Below, one piece after another: positions 1 through 7,517 of a stretch of DNA of 11,723 nucleotides. The position numbers were made by a program, and so were the translations under genes. Location: contig CAIXUE010000231.1 of assembly GCA_903922545.1 (NCBI GenBank), positions 1 through 11,723 of the forward strand. Reading direction: 5' to 3'. The notes below the pieces were generated by a model. It did not search any database. It saw only the letters and a program-made list of their open reading frames with translations, and was not told the DNA's origin. This stretch comes from an uncultured Alphaproteobacteria bacterium (GTDB lineage: Bacteria; Pseudomonadota; Alphaproteobacteria; Micropepsales; Micropepsaceae). The first letter of the stretch is position 1, and each line of letters opens with the position of its first letter.

Positions 1-358
1 CCAGGATCATGTAGGAATGGGTGCTGAAGCTGTGGCGATAGGCTTCCACTTTGGCGAGCGGCAGATGCAGCACGCCGATCAGCCAGAGACCCGCCGTTTC
101 CCAGAACAGATGGCCGATGGCATAACCCAGCATGCCGCCCGTCACCGACCAGAACGCCGTCCAGGCGCCCAGTTTGAACGCGTTGCGCCGGTCGGCCACC
201 ATCATGGGCAGCAGCATCACATCGGGCGGGATGGGGAAAAATGACGCTTCGGCAAAGGCGAAGCAGGCCAGCGCCGCCCAGGCATGGGGGCCCGCCGCAT
301 TTTTCAGCATCCAGGCATAGAGTTTGCGAAGGCCCCGCGGCTGGGCGATGTCCGGCAT
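1..358 (-). CDS. YqaA/DedA-family inner-membrane protein (N-terminal part, runs off left edge)
   Basis: Seen: 119 codons are visible from an ATG at 358 reading leftward, with no stop before the window edge, so the C-terminus is missing. A GGAAGAG ribosome binding site lies just upstream of the ATG. The protein has a hydrophobic stretch around residues 26-54 containing FFPIPPDVMLLPM (residues 40-52), then a second stretch around 64-84 rich in Gly, Trp and Ala. The aromatic-Pro-x-Pro-P-[DE] motif in the first membrane segment is typical of the YqaA branch of the DedA/VTT (SNARE-associated) family. Members are small polytopic inner-membrane proteins linked to membrane homeostasis and possibly lipid transport; the exact substrate here is unknown. 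The gene is divergent from the acyl-CoA ligase, with 47 bp between the two starts, so the promoters must be very close. Family assignment is fairly secure; function is inferred only from the family. Confidence 0.85.
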   Translation of the reverse strand, partial: MPDIAQPRGLRKLYAWMLKNAAGPHAWAALACFAFAEASFFPIPPDVMLLPMMVADRRNAFKLGAWTAFWSVTGGMLGYAIGHLFWETAGLWLIGVLHLPLAKVEAYRHSFSTHSYMIL

Positions 359-405
359 GGGCTCTTCCAAAAAAGACAGGCTTTCTCTAGCGTGCGCCGA
401 ACGCG

Positions 406-2202
406 ATGGCAAAGAAGACAAAGACCTCCGGCGGAAAAAAATCGGTGAAGCGCAAGCGCGCCAAGCCCCGCGCGCCCATTGCCAAAAAGCCGGCGCGCAA
501 GAAGGCAAAAGCCGCCCCACTGCCGCATCCACGCAAACGGGTGCGGGCACGGCGGCACCTTTCGGCGGCGCCCGTGAAGCTGGGCGCCAGCCCTTATGAT
601 ACCGGCCTGCCGCGCAATCCGGCCAATTACCAGGCCCTGACGCCGCTGAGCCATCTGGCGCGGGCCGCGCTGGTTTATCCCGAAACCACCGCGATCATTC
701 ACGGCAAAGCGCGCACGAGTTACGCGGAATTTTATCGCCGCTGCCGCAAACTGGCCTCGGCGCTGGCGCAGCGTGGCATCAAGAAAAACGACACGGTTGC
801 CGCCATGCTGGCCAATACGCCGGCCATGCTGGAGGCCCATCATGGCGTGCCCATGGCGGGCGCGGTGCTGAACGCCATCAACACGCGGCTGGATGCGCCG
901 TCCATCGCTTATATGCTGGAGCATGGCGCGGCGAAAATATTGCTCACCGACCGGGAATTCTCCGCCACCGTGAAAGAAGCGCTGGCGCTTTTGAAAACGC
1001 CGCCCGTGGTGATTGATTATGACGATCTGGAATTTCCCCAAAGCGGGGAAAGGCTGGGCAAAGATTACGAAGCCTTTGTGCAGACGGGCGATGCGGACTT
1101 TGCCTGGGCGATGCCGAATGACGAATGGGATGCGATCTCGCTCAATTACACCTCAGGCACCACGGGCAACCCCAAGGGCGTGGTCTGTCATCATCGTGGC
1201 GCGTCGCTGATGGGTTACAGCAATGTTCTGGCGGGCAACATTCCACGCCATGCCGTGCTGCTGTGGACGCTGCCCATGTTCCATTGCAATGGCTGGTGTT
1301 TTCCCTGGACCCTGTCGGTGGTGGCGGGCACCCATGTCTGCCTGCGCTGGGTGCGGCCGGGCGCGATTTACGAAGCGCTGGCCGAGCATGGTGTCACCCA
1401 TCTGTGCGGTGCGCCCATCGTTATGTCTGCGTTGCTGAATGCCAGCGACGAAGAGCGCAAAGCATTTCCCCAGCGCGTTACTTTCATGGTGGCGGCGGCG
1501 CCGCCACCCGAAGCGGTGCTGGCGGCGATGGACGCTGCCGGTTTTGAAGTGGTGCATGTTTATGGGTTGACGGAAGTTTATGGCCCCGCCGTGGTCAATG
1601 ACTGGCATGACGAGTGGAATACCCTCGATTCCGCCGGACGCGCCGCCAAAAAGGCGCGGCAGGGCGTGCCCTATCATGCGCTGGAGGGGCTGGCGGTGTT
1701 GGACCCCGAAACCATGGAACCGATGCCGGCGGGCGCGCTGGGCGAAGTGTTTTTCCGCGGCAATGTGGTGATGAAGGGTTACCTGAAAAACGAGGCGGCG
1801 ACGCGCCAGGCGTTTGCGGGCGGCTGGTTTCATTCCGGCGATCTGGGCGTGATGGACGCGGATGGCTATGTCGCGCTGAAGGACCGCAGCAAGGACATCA
1901 TCATTTCCGGCGGCGAGAATATTTCCTCCATCGAAGTGGAGAATGTGCTGAACAAGCATCCCGCCGTGATGTTTGTGGCGGTGGTGGCCAAGCCGGATGA
2001 GAAATGGGGCGAGAGCCCTTGCGCCTTTGTTGAAAAAAGGCGCGGCCATGATCATGTCACCGAAGAAGACCTGATCGCCTTCGCCAAGGAAAACATGGCC
2101 AAGTTCAAGGCGCCCAAACATGTGGTGTTTGTGGAGCTGCCCAAGACATCGACGGGCAAAGTGCAGAAGTTTCGCCTGAGAGAAATGGCGAAAGAGTTGT
2201 AG
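406..2202 (+). CDS. AMP-forming acyl-CoA synthetase/ligase with basic N-terminal tail
   Basis: This enzyme of the ANL superfamily activates a carboxylic acid with ATP to an acyl-adenylate and then forms the CoA thioester. Seen in 598 residues: the P-loop-like motif YTSGTTGNPKG (248-258), MFHCNGW (291-297), the YGLTE adenylate motif (386-390), GWFHSGDLG (473-481) with the ribose-binding Asp479, the hinge and A8 region KDRSKDIIISGGENIS, and the C-terminal catalytic Lys585 in TSTGKVQKF. All key residues are present. The MFHCNGW signature resembles the DmdB/plant AAE1-like branch, which uses short- or medium-chain, methylmercaptopropionyl or aryl acids; the substrate cannot be read from sequence. 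Family homology begins near PYDTGLPRN (63-71). Before it lies a tail rich in Lys, Arg, Ala and Pro. An in-frame TAG at 388-390 fixes 406 as the furthest upstream ATG, but no good ribosome binding site precedes it; GTG 574 is a possible shorter start. Confidence 0.95.
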   Translation: MAKKTKTSGGKKSVKRKRAKPRAPIAKKPARKKAKAAPLPHPRKRVRARRHLSAAPVKLGASPYDTGLPRNPANYQALTPLSHLARAALVYPETTAIIHGKARTSYAEFYRRCRKLASALAQRGIKKNDTVAAMLANTPAMLEAHHGVPMAGAVLNAINTRLDAPSIAYMLEHGAAKILLTDREFSATVKEALALLKTPPVVIDYDDLEFPQSGERLGKDYEAFVQTGDADFAWAMPNDEWDAISLNYTSGTTGNPKGVVCHHRGASLMGYSNVLAGNIPRHAVLLWTLPMFHCNGWCFPWTLSVVAGTHVCLRWVRPGAIYEALAEHGVTHLCGAPIVMSALLNASDEERKAFPQRVTFMVAAAPPPEAVLAAMDAAGFEVVHVYGLTEVYGPAVVNDWHDEWNTLDSAGRAAKKARQGVPYHALEGLAVLDPETMEPMPAGALGEVFFRGNVVMKGYLKNEAATRQAFAGGWFHSGDLGVMDADGYVALKDRSKDIIISGGENISSIEVENVLNKHPAVMFVAVVAKPDEKWGESPCAFVEKRRGHDHVTEEDLIAFAKENMAKFKAPKHVVFVELPKTSTGKVQKFRLREMAKEL

Positions 2203-2237
2203 CAAACGCAGCCGCTCGCTTTGGCTCGCGGCGTTCG

Positions 2238-2289
2238 CCTCCTTTCGCATGTCCACTGGACATGCTCACGCGAAAAGCGCGCCGGAGGC
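2238..2289. repeat. Nested palindromic extragenic element (REP-like)
   Basis: Seen: a perfect hairpin GCATGTCC-act-GGACATGC at 2247-2265, enclosed by an outer complementary pair GCCTCC (2238-2243) and GGAGGC (2284-2289). It lies just after the stop of the acyl-CoA ligase, in a 195-bp gap between that gene and the convergent DUF465 gene. It has no U-run, so it is not a standard intrinsic terminator. The structure and position suit a dispersed extragenic palindrome, which is an inference until other copies are found in the genome. Confidence 0.5.
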
Positions 2290-2349
2290 TCACGGAATGA
2301 CAAAAAGCGGGCGAGCTCTTTCAACCACCAACGTGCCTGGCCCACCTGG

Positions 2350-2373
2350 ATGGCCGGCACTCCGGCCGGCCAT
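2350..2373. repeat. Palindrome resembling the common alphaproteobacterial 'GGCCGG...CCGGCC' extragenic repeat
   Basis: Seen: ATGGCCGG (2350-2357) pairs with CCGGCCAT (2366-2373), with an 8-nt loop. Read on the minus strand it begins GTCATGGCCGG and ends GGCCATCC, which resembles a repeat family I recognise from intergenic regions of many alphaproteobacteria. It lies 24 bp beyond the stop codon of the DUF465 gene and could act as a transcript 3' end for either convergent gene. The 195-bp gap (2203-2397) holds only this and the element at 2238-2289 as far as I can see. Confidence 0.5.
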
Positions 2374-2397
2374 GACAGTGTGGGTGTGACTAGACGC

Positions 2398-2568
2398 TCA
2401 GTGGAGAGCGCGGAGCCGCTCCAGTTCGTCTTTTATTCGGAGTTTTTGTTTTTTGAGGGCCGCGACCCGGGTTTCATCCCAATCGGGGTGGGTCAGTTCA
2501 GCGGCGATAATTTCTTCGAGTTTACGGTGTTGATCAGCCAGATGATTGGCTTGTCCTTCTGATGCCAT
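2398..2568 (-). CDS. DUF465 (YdcH-like) small protein, copy 1
   Basis: Seen: a 56-residue reading frame from ATG 2568, preceded by GAGGTGAAAGC, a good ribosome binding site. The sequence is strongly charged and predicted helical: LADQHRKLEEII near the start, a short linker HPDWDET, then VAALKKQKLRIKDELERLR. This two-part pattern (an [L]xxxHxxLdxxI helix followed by an LKKxKLxLKDEI helix) is the hallmark of the DUF465/YdcH family, usually 50-80 residues and likely a short antiparallel coiled coil. No biochemical role is established for the family. The gene is convergent with the acyl-CoA ligase and divergent from ubiX, with 110 bp to the ubiX start. A second member of the same family lies at 3302-3514, so the two are local paralogues. 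Coding status is well supported by the family pattern despite the small size. Confidence 0.85.
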   Translation of the reverse strand: MASEGQANHLADQHRKLEEIIAAELTHPDWDETRVAALKKQKLRIKDELERLRALH

Positions 2569-2678
2569 GCTTTCACCTCATCGGTTGGGCCCAAAAATTA
2601 AAGCACCATCGGAAGGGTCTGTCACCCCCCAAATTACCGGAACCTTTCGCTTAGCGCGCAAGCGCGGTATGGAACGCC

Positions 2679-3305
2679 ATGTCCAGGACAGAACAAGGAA
2701 AACAGGCCGTTAAGGCGGATCGGCTGGTGGTCGGAATATCCGGCGCATCCGGCGTTGCCTATGGCATCAGGCTGCTGGAAGCGCTGAAAGATCTGGGTGT
2801 CGAGTCGCATCTGGTGATGACCAAGCCCGCCGAAATGACCATCGGTTATGAAACCAAACTCACGCCCAAGCAGGTGGCGGCCAAGGCCGATCACCGTTAT
2901 GCGGTTGGCGATATCGGCGCGCCGATTTCCAGCGGCAGTTTTAGAACCAAAGGTATGATCGTGGCGCCCTGTTCGGTGCGCAGCATGAGCGAAATCGCCA
3001 CCGGGGTGACGACATCGCTTCTGACCCGCGCCGCCGATGTGTGCCTGAAGGAAAAGCGACCTTTGATCTTGATGGTGCGGGAGACGCCGCTGCATCTGGG
3101 ACATTTGCGTAGCCTGGCGGCGCTGGCGGAAATGGGCGCGATCATTCTTCCGCCGGTGCCGGCTTTTTATGCGGAGCCCAAGACGCTGAGCGATCTGGTG
3201 GACCAGATGGTGGGCAAGGCGCTTGATATACTGGGCTATAGCTGGCCCACAATGAAGCATTGGGGCGAAGAGTTGAGCAACGGCAAGCGTGGCAAGAAAA
3301 AATGA
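2679..3305 (+). CDS. ubiX: Flavin prenyltransferase UbiX
   Basis: UbiX joins a dimethylallyl group to reduced FMN, making the prenylated flavin cofactor needed by UbiD-type decarboxylases in ubiquinone synthesis and aromatic acid metabolism. Seen in 208 residues: the Rossmann-like FMN-binding start RLVVGISGASGVAYGIRLLE (16-35), the ISSGSF segment, IVAPCS (about 91-96), LLTRAADVCLKEKRPLILMVRETPLHLGHL with the conserved Arg-Glu-Thr-Pro, and LPPVPAFY near the C-terminus. This closely follows the E. coli UbiX pattern and length. About 15 residues precede the conserved start and a lysine-rich tail GKRGKKK ends the protein. The ribosome binding site before ATG 2679 is weak, so the exact start is uncertain. 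The stop overlaps the start of the next gene (ATGA), which implies translational coupling. No ubiD is in the window, so the partner decarboxylase must be elsewhere. Confidence 0.95.
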   Translation: MSRTEQGKQAVKADRLVVGISGASGVAYGIRLLEALKDLGVESHLVMTKPAEMTIGYETKLTPKQVAAKADHRYAVGDIGAPISSGSFRTKGMIVAPCSVRSMSEIATGVTTSLLTRAADVCLKEKRPLILMVRETPLHLGHLRSLAALAEMGAIILPPVPAFYAEPKTLSDLVDQMVGKALDILGYSWPTMKHWGEELSNGKRGKKK

Positions 3306-3514
3306 GTGAAGTGACCAAGCCTGATGAAGTTGCGTTGCGCGCCCGGCTTGCCACCCTGGTGCAGGAGCATCGCGACCTGGATGCCGCCATCGACGCCATG
3401 GAAAAAGCCAGCGGGGAGCAGTTGGCGCTATCGCGGCTGAAGAAGCGCAAGCTGTATCTGAAAGACGAAATCGCGGAGATCAACACCGCCCTGCTGCCGG
3501 ATATTATCGCGTGA
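3302..3514 (+). CDS. DUF465 (YdcH-like) small protein, copy 2
   Basis: Seen: 70 residues starting at ATG 3302, which overlaps the ubiX stop in an ATGA arrangement; this coupling, plus the family match beginning near residue 14, favours this start over an ATG at 3260 inside ubiX. The protein is charged and helical: LVQEHRDLDAAIDAMEKAS, then LSRLKKRKLYLKDEIAEINTALL. The LKKRKLYLKDEI stretch is the DUF465 signature. It lacks a signal peptide and membrane segment, so it is probably cytoplasmic. Its 3' end overlaps the next gene by 4 nt (GTGA). Being embedded between ubiX and the YdeI-like gene implies co-expression, not shared function. The family role is unknown. It is a paralogue of the 56-residue protein at 2398-2568 on the other strand. 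Confidence 0.9.
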   Translation: MSEVTKPDEVALRARLATLVQEHRDLDAAIDAMEKASGEQLALSRLKKRKLYLKDEIAEINTALLPDIIA

Positions 3515-3786
3515 CAAAGACGCTGACCAAAGCCCTGGCAAAAAAGGAAAGCGCTGAAAAACTGCCGCACAAGCTGCCGGCGGATTTGCGCGACGCCATT
3601 CAGGGTGACGCCATCGCCAAGGACGTCTGGGCGGATATCTCGCCCCTGGCGCGCAATGAATGGATCTGCTGGGTTACGTCGGCCAAGAAAGAAGAAACGC
3701 GGGCCAAGCGCATTGTTGTGGGGCTGGACAAGATGCGCAGCGGCATGCGCCGGCCCTGTTGCTGGCCTGGCTGTCCGCATCGTTGA
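3511..3786 (+). CDS. YdeI/OmdA-like small protein with Cys-rich C-terminus
   Basis: Seen: 91 residues from a GTG start at 3511 that overlaps the stop of the preceding gene (GTGA). No internal ATG gives a better start. The core LPADLRDAIQGDAIAKDVWADISPLARNEWICWVTSAKKEETRAKRI is split across residues 21-67. The pattern P-L-[AS]-R-x-E-[WY]-I-x-W-[IV]-x-x-A-K-K-x-E-T-R-x-[KR]-R-I is that of the YdeI/OmpD-associated (OmdA) family. Such proteins have been called bacteriocin-protection proteins, but this is weakly grounded and no function can be assigned from sequence. The last residues read RRPCCWPGCPHR, with three cysteines in CCxxxC spacing and a nearby His, which could bind a metal or be redox active; that is inference. 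Gene overlaps place it in the ubiX transcription unit. Confidence 0.8.
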   Translation: MTKTLTKALAKKESAEKLPHKLPADLRDAIQGDAIAKDVWADISPLARNEWICWVTSAKKEETRAKRIVVGLDKMRSGMRRPCCWPGCPHR

Positions 3787-3868
3787 CGGCAACCACATCT
3801 ACTGGTCATGACAGGCTGGAATGCTGTTACCGGATATTATATCACCCGCATAATCCGAGGAGCCCGGC

Positions 3869-4699
3869 GTGCCCTTAAACGTGTTCATCATCATCCTGTT
3901 TGCAGCCGCGTTGCACGCCAGCTGGAACGCCCTGGTCAAGCTGGAAGGCGACAAAACCACGACCACCATGCTGGTCACCGCCAGCGCGGCACTGATCGCG
4001 GCGCTGGTTCTGCCTTTCGTGCCACAACCGGCCCGGCCAAGCTGGATATTTATTGCCGCCTCAGCGCTGATTCACATTCCCTATTTCCTGCTGGTGGCGC
4101 GGGCCTATCACGCCGGTGACATGGGCCAAACCTATCCTTTGATGCGCGGCATCGCGCCTTTGATCGTGGCTTTTGCCAGCAGCCAGTTCTTGGGTGAGCC
4201 GATCAGCCAAGGCGGCGCGGTGGGCATTTCCCTGATCTGCCTTGGTGTACTGGGCATGAGTCTGGGCAGCCGCAGGGAGCAGGCCCGCGGCATAGCCTAT
4301 GCCGTGGCGAACGCTCTGGTGATCGCGTCCTACACGCTGGTTGACGGTTTGGGAGCGCGCAAATCGGGAGCGCCCGCGTCCTATACATTGTGGGTGTTTC
4401 TGTTCACCGGCTTGCCGCTGGCGTTGTGGTTGCTGGCCAGAGGGCGCAGCACATTGGCGCGATACGGCCAGGCGACGTTGTGGCGGCCGCTGGTGGGCGG
4501 GGCGGCAACACTTCTTTCCTATTCACTGGTGCTGTGGGCCATGACCGTGGCTTCCATTCCGGTGGTGGCGGCGCTGCGTGAAACTGCCATCCTGTTCGGC
4601 GCGGGTATTTCGATCCTCGTGCTGAAGGAAAATGCGCGCCCTATCCGCATGGCCGCCGCATGCGTGATTGCGACGGGAGCAGCGGTCATACGGCTTTAA
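3869..4699 (+). CDS. EamA/DMT-family transporter
   Basis: Seen: 276 residues from a GTG start at 3869, preceded by CCGAGGAGCCCGGC, a clear AGGAG ribosome binding site. The protein is almost entirely hydrophobic, with about ten membrane segments in two similar halves of roughly 135 residues, the duplicated fold of the drug/metabolite transporter superfamily. The segment AYHAGDMGQTYPLMRGIAPLIVA (split here as residues about 74-96) and the C-terminal LRETAILFGAGISILVLKE are typical EamA positions. Members export or import small metabolites such as amino acids or purines; the substrate cannot be predicted. It lies 82 bp beyond the YdeI-like gene, so it may have its own promoter or be read through from the ubiX unit. 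It is convergent with alaS, with 56 bp between the two stop codons. Family call is firm, substrate unknown. Confidence 0.93.
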   Translation: MPLNVFIIILFAAALHASWNALVKLEGDKTTTTMLVTASAALIAALVLPFVPQPARPSWIFIAASALIHIPYFLLVARAYHAGDMGQTYPLMRGIAPLIVAFASSQFLGEPISQGGAVGISLICLGVLGMSLGSRREQARGIAYAVANALVIASYTLVDGLGARKSGAPASYTLWVFLFTGLPLALWLLARGRSTLARYGQATLWRPLVGGAATLLSYSLVLWAMTVASIPVVAALRETAILFGAGISILVLKENARPIRMAAACVIATGAAVIRL

Positions 4700-4706
4700 G
4701 GATTAC

Positions 4707-4721
4707 GCCAGCCAGGCTGGC
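4707..4721. terminator. Short GC hairpin between convergent eamA-type gene and alaS
   Basis: Seen: GCCAGCC-a-GGCTGGC, more realistically a 5-bp stem with a 5-nt loop, begins 8 bp after the transporter stop. There is no U-run, so if it ends transcripts it does so weakly or with Rho. It may simply be part of the short repeated tract that follows. Confidence 0.3.
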
Positions 4722-4764
4722 GCCAGCTAAACGGGCGCCCGCTAAACGGTGCCCACTAAACCGG
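4720..4764. repeat. Three-copy 15-bp tandem repeat over the alaS stop codon
   Basis: Seen: three successive units, GCGCCAGCTAAACGG (4720-4734), GCGCCCGCTAAACGG (4735-4749) and the diverged TGCCCACTAAACCGG (4750-4764). The last overlaps the final codons and TAG stop of alaS. Each unit holds a CTAAAC core, so on the alaS strand each carries a GTTTAG containing a TAG. The arrangement looks like short duplication of the alaS 3' end. Confidence 0.65.
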
Positions 4765-7434
4765 TGTAAGTGCGCTGAGGCGTGTTTCGATAGCCGCAAG
4801 CGCATCGGCGCCTTTGCCGGCATCGGGGCCGCCGGCCTGGGCCATGTCGGGACGGCCGCCGCCGCCTTTGCCGCCCAGGGCTTCCGCCGCCACCCGCACC
4901 AGATCCACCGCGCTGATGCGCGATGTGAGATCGTCGGTCACACCCACCACGACCGAGGCCTTGCCTTCGGCGGTGGCGACAAAGGCCACCACGCCGGAGC
5001 CGATCTGGGATTTGGCACCATCAGCCAGGCTTTTGAGGTCTTTGGCGCCGACGCCATCGACCAGGCGCAGCACGGTCTTGATACCGGCGATGGTTTTGCC
5101 GCCGTCATCGGCACCGGATTTGGCGGGGCCGGCCAGGGCCAGCGCCTTTTTGGCTTCGGCCAATTCGCGTTCCAGCCGGCGGCGTTCGTCGGAGAGCAGC
5201 GCGACGCGGGCGGACAATTCGCCGATCGGCGTTTTGATGCTGGCGGCGGCCTCGCGGGCGATTTCCGCCTGGCCGGAGAGATAGCGGCGGGCATGTTCTG
5301 AGGTCAGCGCCTCGATGCGGCGGACGCCCGCGGCCACGGCGCTTTCGGAAAGTATTGTGAAGAGGCCGATATCGCCCAGGCGATGGACATGGGTGCCGCC
5401 GCAAAGTTCGACGGAATAGGAGCCGGAGCGTTTGTTGCCTTGGAGGTATTCTTCCAGGTCTTCGCCCATGGTGAGGACGCGCACTTCATCGCCGTATTTT
5501 TCGCCGAACAGGGCTTCGGCCCCGGCGGAGACGGCTTGATCCGTGGGCATCAGGCGGGTGGAGGTGTCGGAATTCTGGCGGATGACCTGATTGACCTGGG
5601 CTTCAATGCGCTCCAACTCATCGGCGGTGACGGGCTTGGGATGCGAGAAGTCAAAGCGCAGGCGCTCAGCTTCGACCAGAGAGCCTTTCTGGCTGACATG
5701 TGACCCAAGAATGCGCTTGAGCGCGGCATGGAGCAGATGGGTGGCCGAATGGTTGGCGCGGGTGGCGCGGCGGCGTTCGTGATCGACTTTCAGATCGACC
5801 GCATCGCCGATGGCGAATTTGCCCTTGATCACCTTGACGACATGAACGTGGAGGGCGCCCAGCATTTTATGCGTGTCGGTGACTTCGCCCTGCGCCTTGG
5901 GTGAGGTCATGGCGCCGCGATCGCCGGCCTGGCCGCCGGATTCCGCGTAGAACGGCGTCTGGTTGGTGAGGATTTCCACCGTGTCGCCGGGATTGGCCTG
6001 CGTTACCCGCACGCCGTCCTTGAGCATGGCGCGGATTTCGCCTTCGGCTTCCTCGCTGTCATAGCCCAGAAATTCCGTGCGGCCGGTTTCATCCAGCACC
6101 GCGAACCATTGTGCCTCGCTGGCGGCTTCGCCTGAGCCGGCCCAGCTGGCGCGGGCTTCGGCGCGCTGTTTTTCCATGGCCACGGTAAAGCCATCCTGAT
6201 CGACCGCGATGTCGCGGGCGCGCAAGGATTCCTGGGTCAGGTCGAGCGGAAAGCCATACGTGTCGTAAAGCTTGAAGGCGACATCGCCGGTGAGGCGGTC
6301 GCCGGGTTTCATGCCCAAAGTGGCTTCGTCCAGAAGCTTGAGGCCGCGCGCCAGGGTTTCGCGGAAGCGGATTTCTTCCAGCTCCAGGGTTTCCTCGATC
6401 AGGCTTTCGGCGCGCTTCAGTTCGGGATAAGCGGCGCCCATTTCGGCGACCAGCGTCGGCACCAGCCGGTGCATCAAAGGATCCTTGGTGCCCAGCAGAT
6501 GGGCGTGGCGCATGCCCCGGCGCATGATGCGGCGAAGGACATAGCCGCGCCCTTCATTGGAAGGCAGCACGCCATCGGCGATCAGGAAGGACGTGGAGCG
6601 CAGATGATCGGCGATGACGCGGTGGCTGAACACCGCTTCGCCCTCACTGCGGACACCGGACGCTTCGATGGAAGCGGCGATGATGTGGCGGAACAGGTCC
6701 ACATCGTAATTGTTGGTGACGCCCTGCATGATGGCGGCGATGCGTTCCAGTCCCATGCCGGTGTCAATCGAAGGGCGCGGCAGGTCGAGGCGGGTGTTGG
6801 CGTCCACCTGTTCGAACTGCATGAAGACCAGGTTCCAGAATTCCAGATAGCGGTCGCCATCTTCATCGGGACTGCCGGGCGGGCCGCCCTGAACCTTGTC
6901 GCCCTGGTCGTAGAAAATTTCGGAGCAATAGCCGCAAGGCCCCACCGGGCCCATCGCCCAGAGATTGCTTTCATGGCCGATGATCTTGCTGTCGGGCAGG
7001 CCGGCGATCTTTTTCCACAGGGCGCGGGCTTCGTCATCGGTGTTGTAAACGGTGACCAGAAGCTTTTCCTTGGGCAGGCCGACATCTTTGATGATGAAGT
7101 CCCAGGCCAGCTTGATGGCCTCTTCCTTGAAGTAATCGCCGAAGGAAAAATTGCCCAGCATTTCAAAGAACGTGTGGTGGCGGGCGGTGTAACCGACATT
7201 GTCGAGGTCGTTATGCTTGCCGCCGGCGCGGACGCATTTCTGCACCGAGGTGGCGCGGGAATAGGGGCGTTTTTCGGCGCCGGTGAAGACATTCTTGAAC
7301 TGCACCATGCCGGCATTGGTGAAAAGCAAAGTGGGGTCGTTGCGCGGCACCAGCGGCGAGGACGGCACAATGGTGTGGCCGTTGCGGGCGAAGAAATCCA
7401 GGAAACCGGCGCGCAGGTCGGAGAGGCTTTTCAT
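4756..7434 (-). CDS. alaS: Alanine--tRNA ligase
   Basis: AlaRS charges tRNA-Ala in the cytoplasm and hydrolyses mischarged Ser- and Gly-tRNA-Ala. Seen in 892 residues (E. coli has about 875): the N-terminal start [20 protein letters not shown] typical of the family, [13 protein letters not shown], the class II core with [16 protein letters not shown], motif 3 TGMGLER (225-231), the editing site HSATH (His562, His566) with its zinc partner CGGTH (Cys678, His682), and the C-Ala domain with [13 protein letters not shown] near the end. All catalytic and editing residues are present. The frame stays open upstream to 7689, but those 85 extra residues translate an extragenic repeat and terminator hairpins, so ATG 7434 is the real start. 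No ribosome binding site precedes it. It lies downstream of recA on the same strand, separated by two terminator-like hairpins, so it probably has its own promoter. Confidence 0.98.
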   Translation of the reverse strand: MKSLSDLRAGFLDFFARNGHTIVPSSPLVPRNDPTLLFTNAGMVQFKNVFTGAEKRPYSRATSVQKCVRAGGKHNDLDNVGYTARHHTFFEMLGNFSFGDYFKEEAIKLAWDFIIKDVGLPKEKLLVTVYNTDDEARALWKKIAGLPDSKIIGHESNLWAMGPVGPCGYCSEIFYDQGDKVQGGPPGSPDEDGDRYLEFWNLVFMQFEQVDANTRLDLPRPSIDTGMGLERIAAIMQGVTNNYDVDLFRHIIAASIEASGVRSEGEAVFSHRVIADHLRSTSFLIADGVLPSNEGRGYVLRRIMRRGMRHAHLLGTKDPLMHRLVPTLVAEMGAAYPELKRAESLIEETLELEEIRFRETLARGLKLLDEATLGMKPGDRLTGDVAFKLYDTYGFPLDLTQESLRARDIAVDQDGFTVAMEKQRAEARASWAGSGEAASEAQWFAVLDETGRTEFLGYDSEEAEGEIRAMLKDGVRVTQANPGDTVEILTNQTPFYAESGGQAGDRGAMTSPKAQGEVTDTHKMLGALHVHVVKVIKGKFAIGDAVDLKVDHERRRATRANHSATHLLHAALKRILGSHVSQKGSLVEAERLRFDFSHPKPVTADELERIEAQVNQVIRQNSDTSTRLMPTDQAVSAGAEALFGEKYGDEVRVLTMGEDLEEYLQGNKRSGSYSVELCGGTHVHRLGDIGLFTILSESAVAAGVRRIEALTSEHARRYLSGQAEIAREAAASIKTPIGELSARVALLSDERRRLERELAEAKKALALAGPAKSGADDGGKTIAGIKTVLRLVDGVGAKDLKSLADGAKSQIGSGVVAFVATAEGKASVVVGVTDDLTSRISAVDLVRVAAEALGGKGGGGRPDMAQAGGPDAGKGADALAAIETRLSALTPV

Positions 7435-7440
7435 AAGGGG

Positions 7441-7469
7441 TTTGTAGCGGGGGCTGGAAAGCTTGTCAT
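7441..7469 (-). promoter_or_regulatory. Possible alaS promoter implying a leaderless transcript
   Basis: Seen on the minus strand: ATGACA (7469-7464), a 17-bp spacer, then TACAAA (7446-7441), 6 bp before the alaS ATG. The boxes match TTGACA at 5 of 6 and TATAAT at 4 of 6 positions. With normal spacing transcription would begin at or next to the ATG. The lack of a Shine-Dalgarno sequence before the ATG fits, but both are inference from sequence alone. Confidence 0.35.
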
Positions 7470-7517
7470 CCCGCCAAAAAGGCGCGTCTGGGGCATGAAA
7501 AAAGCGGATGCCCACAC

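Noticed and set aside
304..1041. Long open frames antisense to the acyl-CoA ligase (also 1153-2256 minus)
   Set aside because: Their products are rich in Arg, His and Gln with no motif, as expected from shadow frames of a GC-rich gene; the plus-strand gene has all family motifs.
3260..3301. Upstream ATG extension of the second DUF465 protein into ubiX
   Set aside because: Would overlap 46 bp of ubiX; the ATGA junction at 3302 and the family start favour the shorter form.
3825..3854. Possible promoter of the EamA transporter (TGTTAC-N18-CATAAT)
   Set aside because: Transcription would start about 8 bp before the GTG and lose the AGGAG ribosome binding site at 3855-3865, so the match is not credible.
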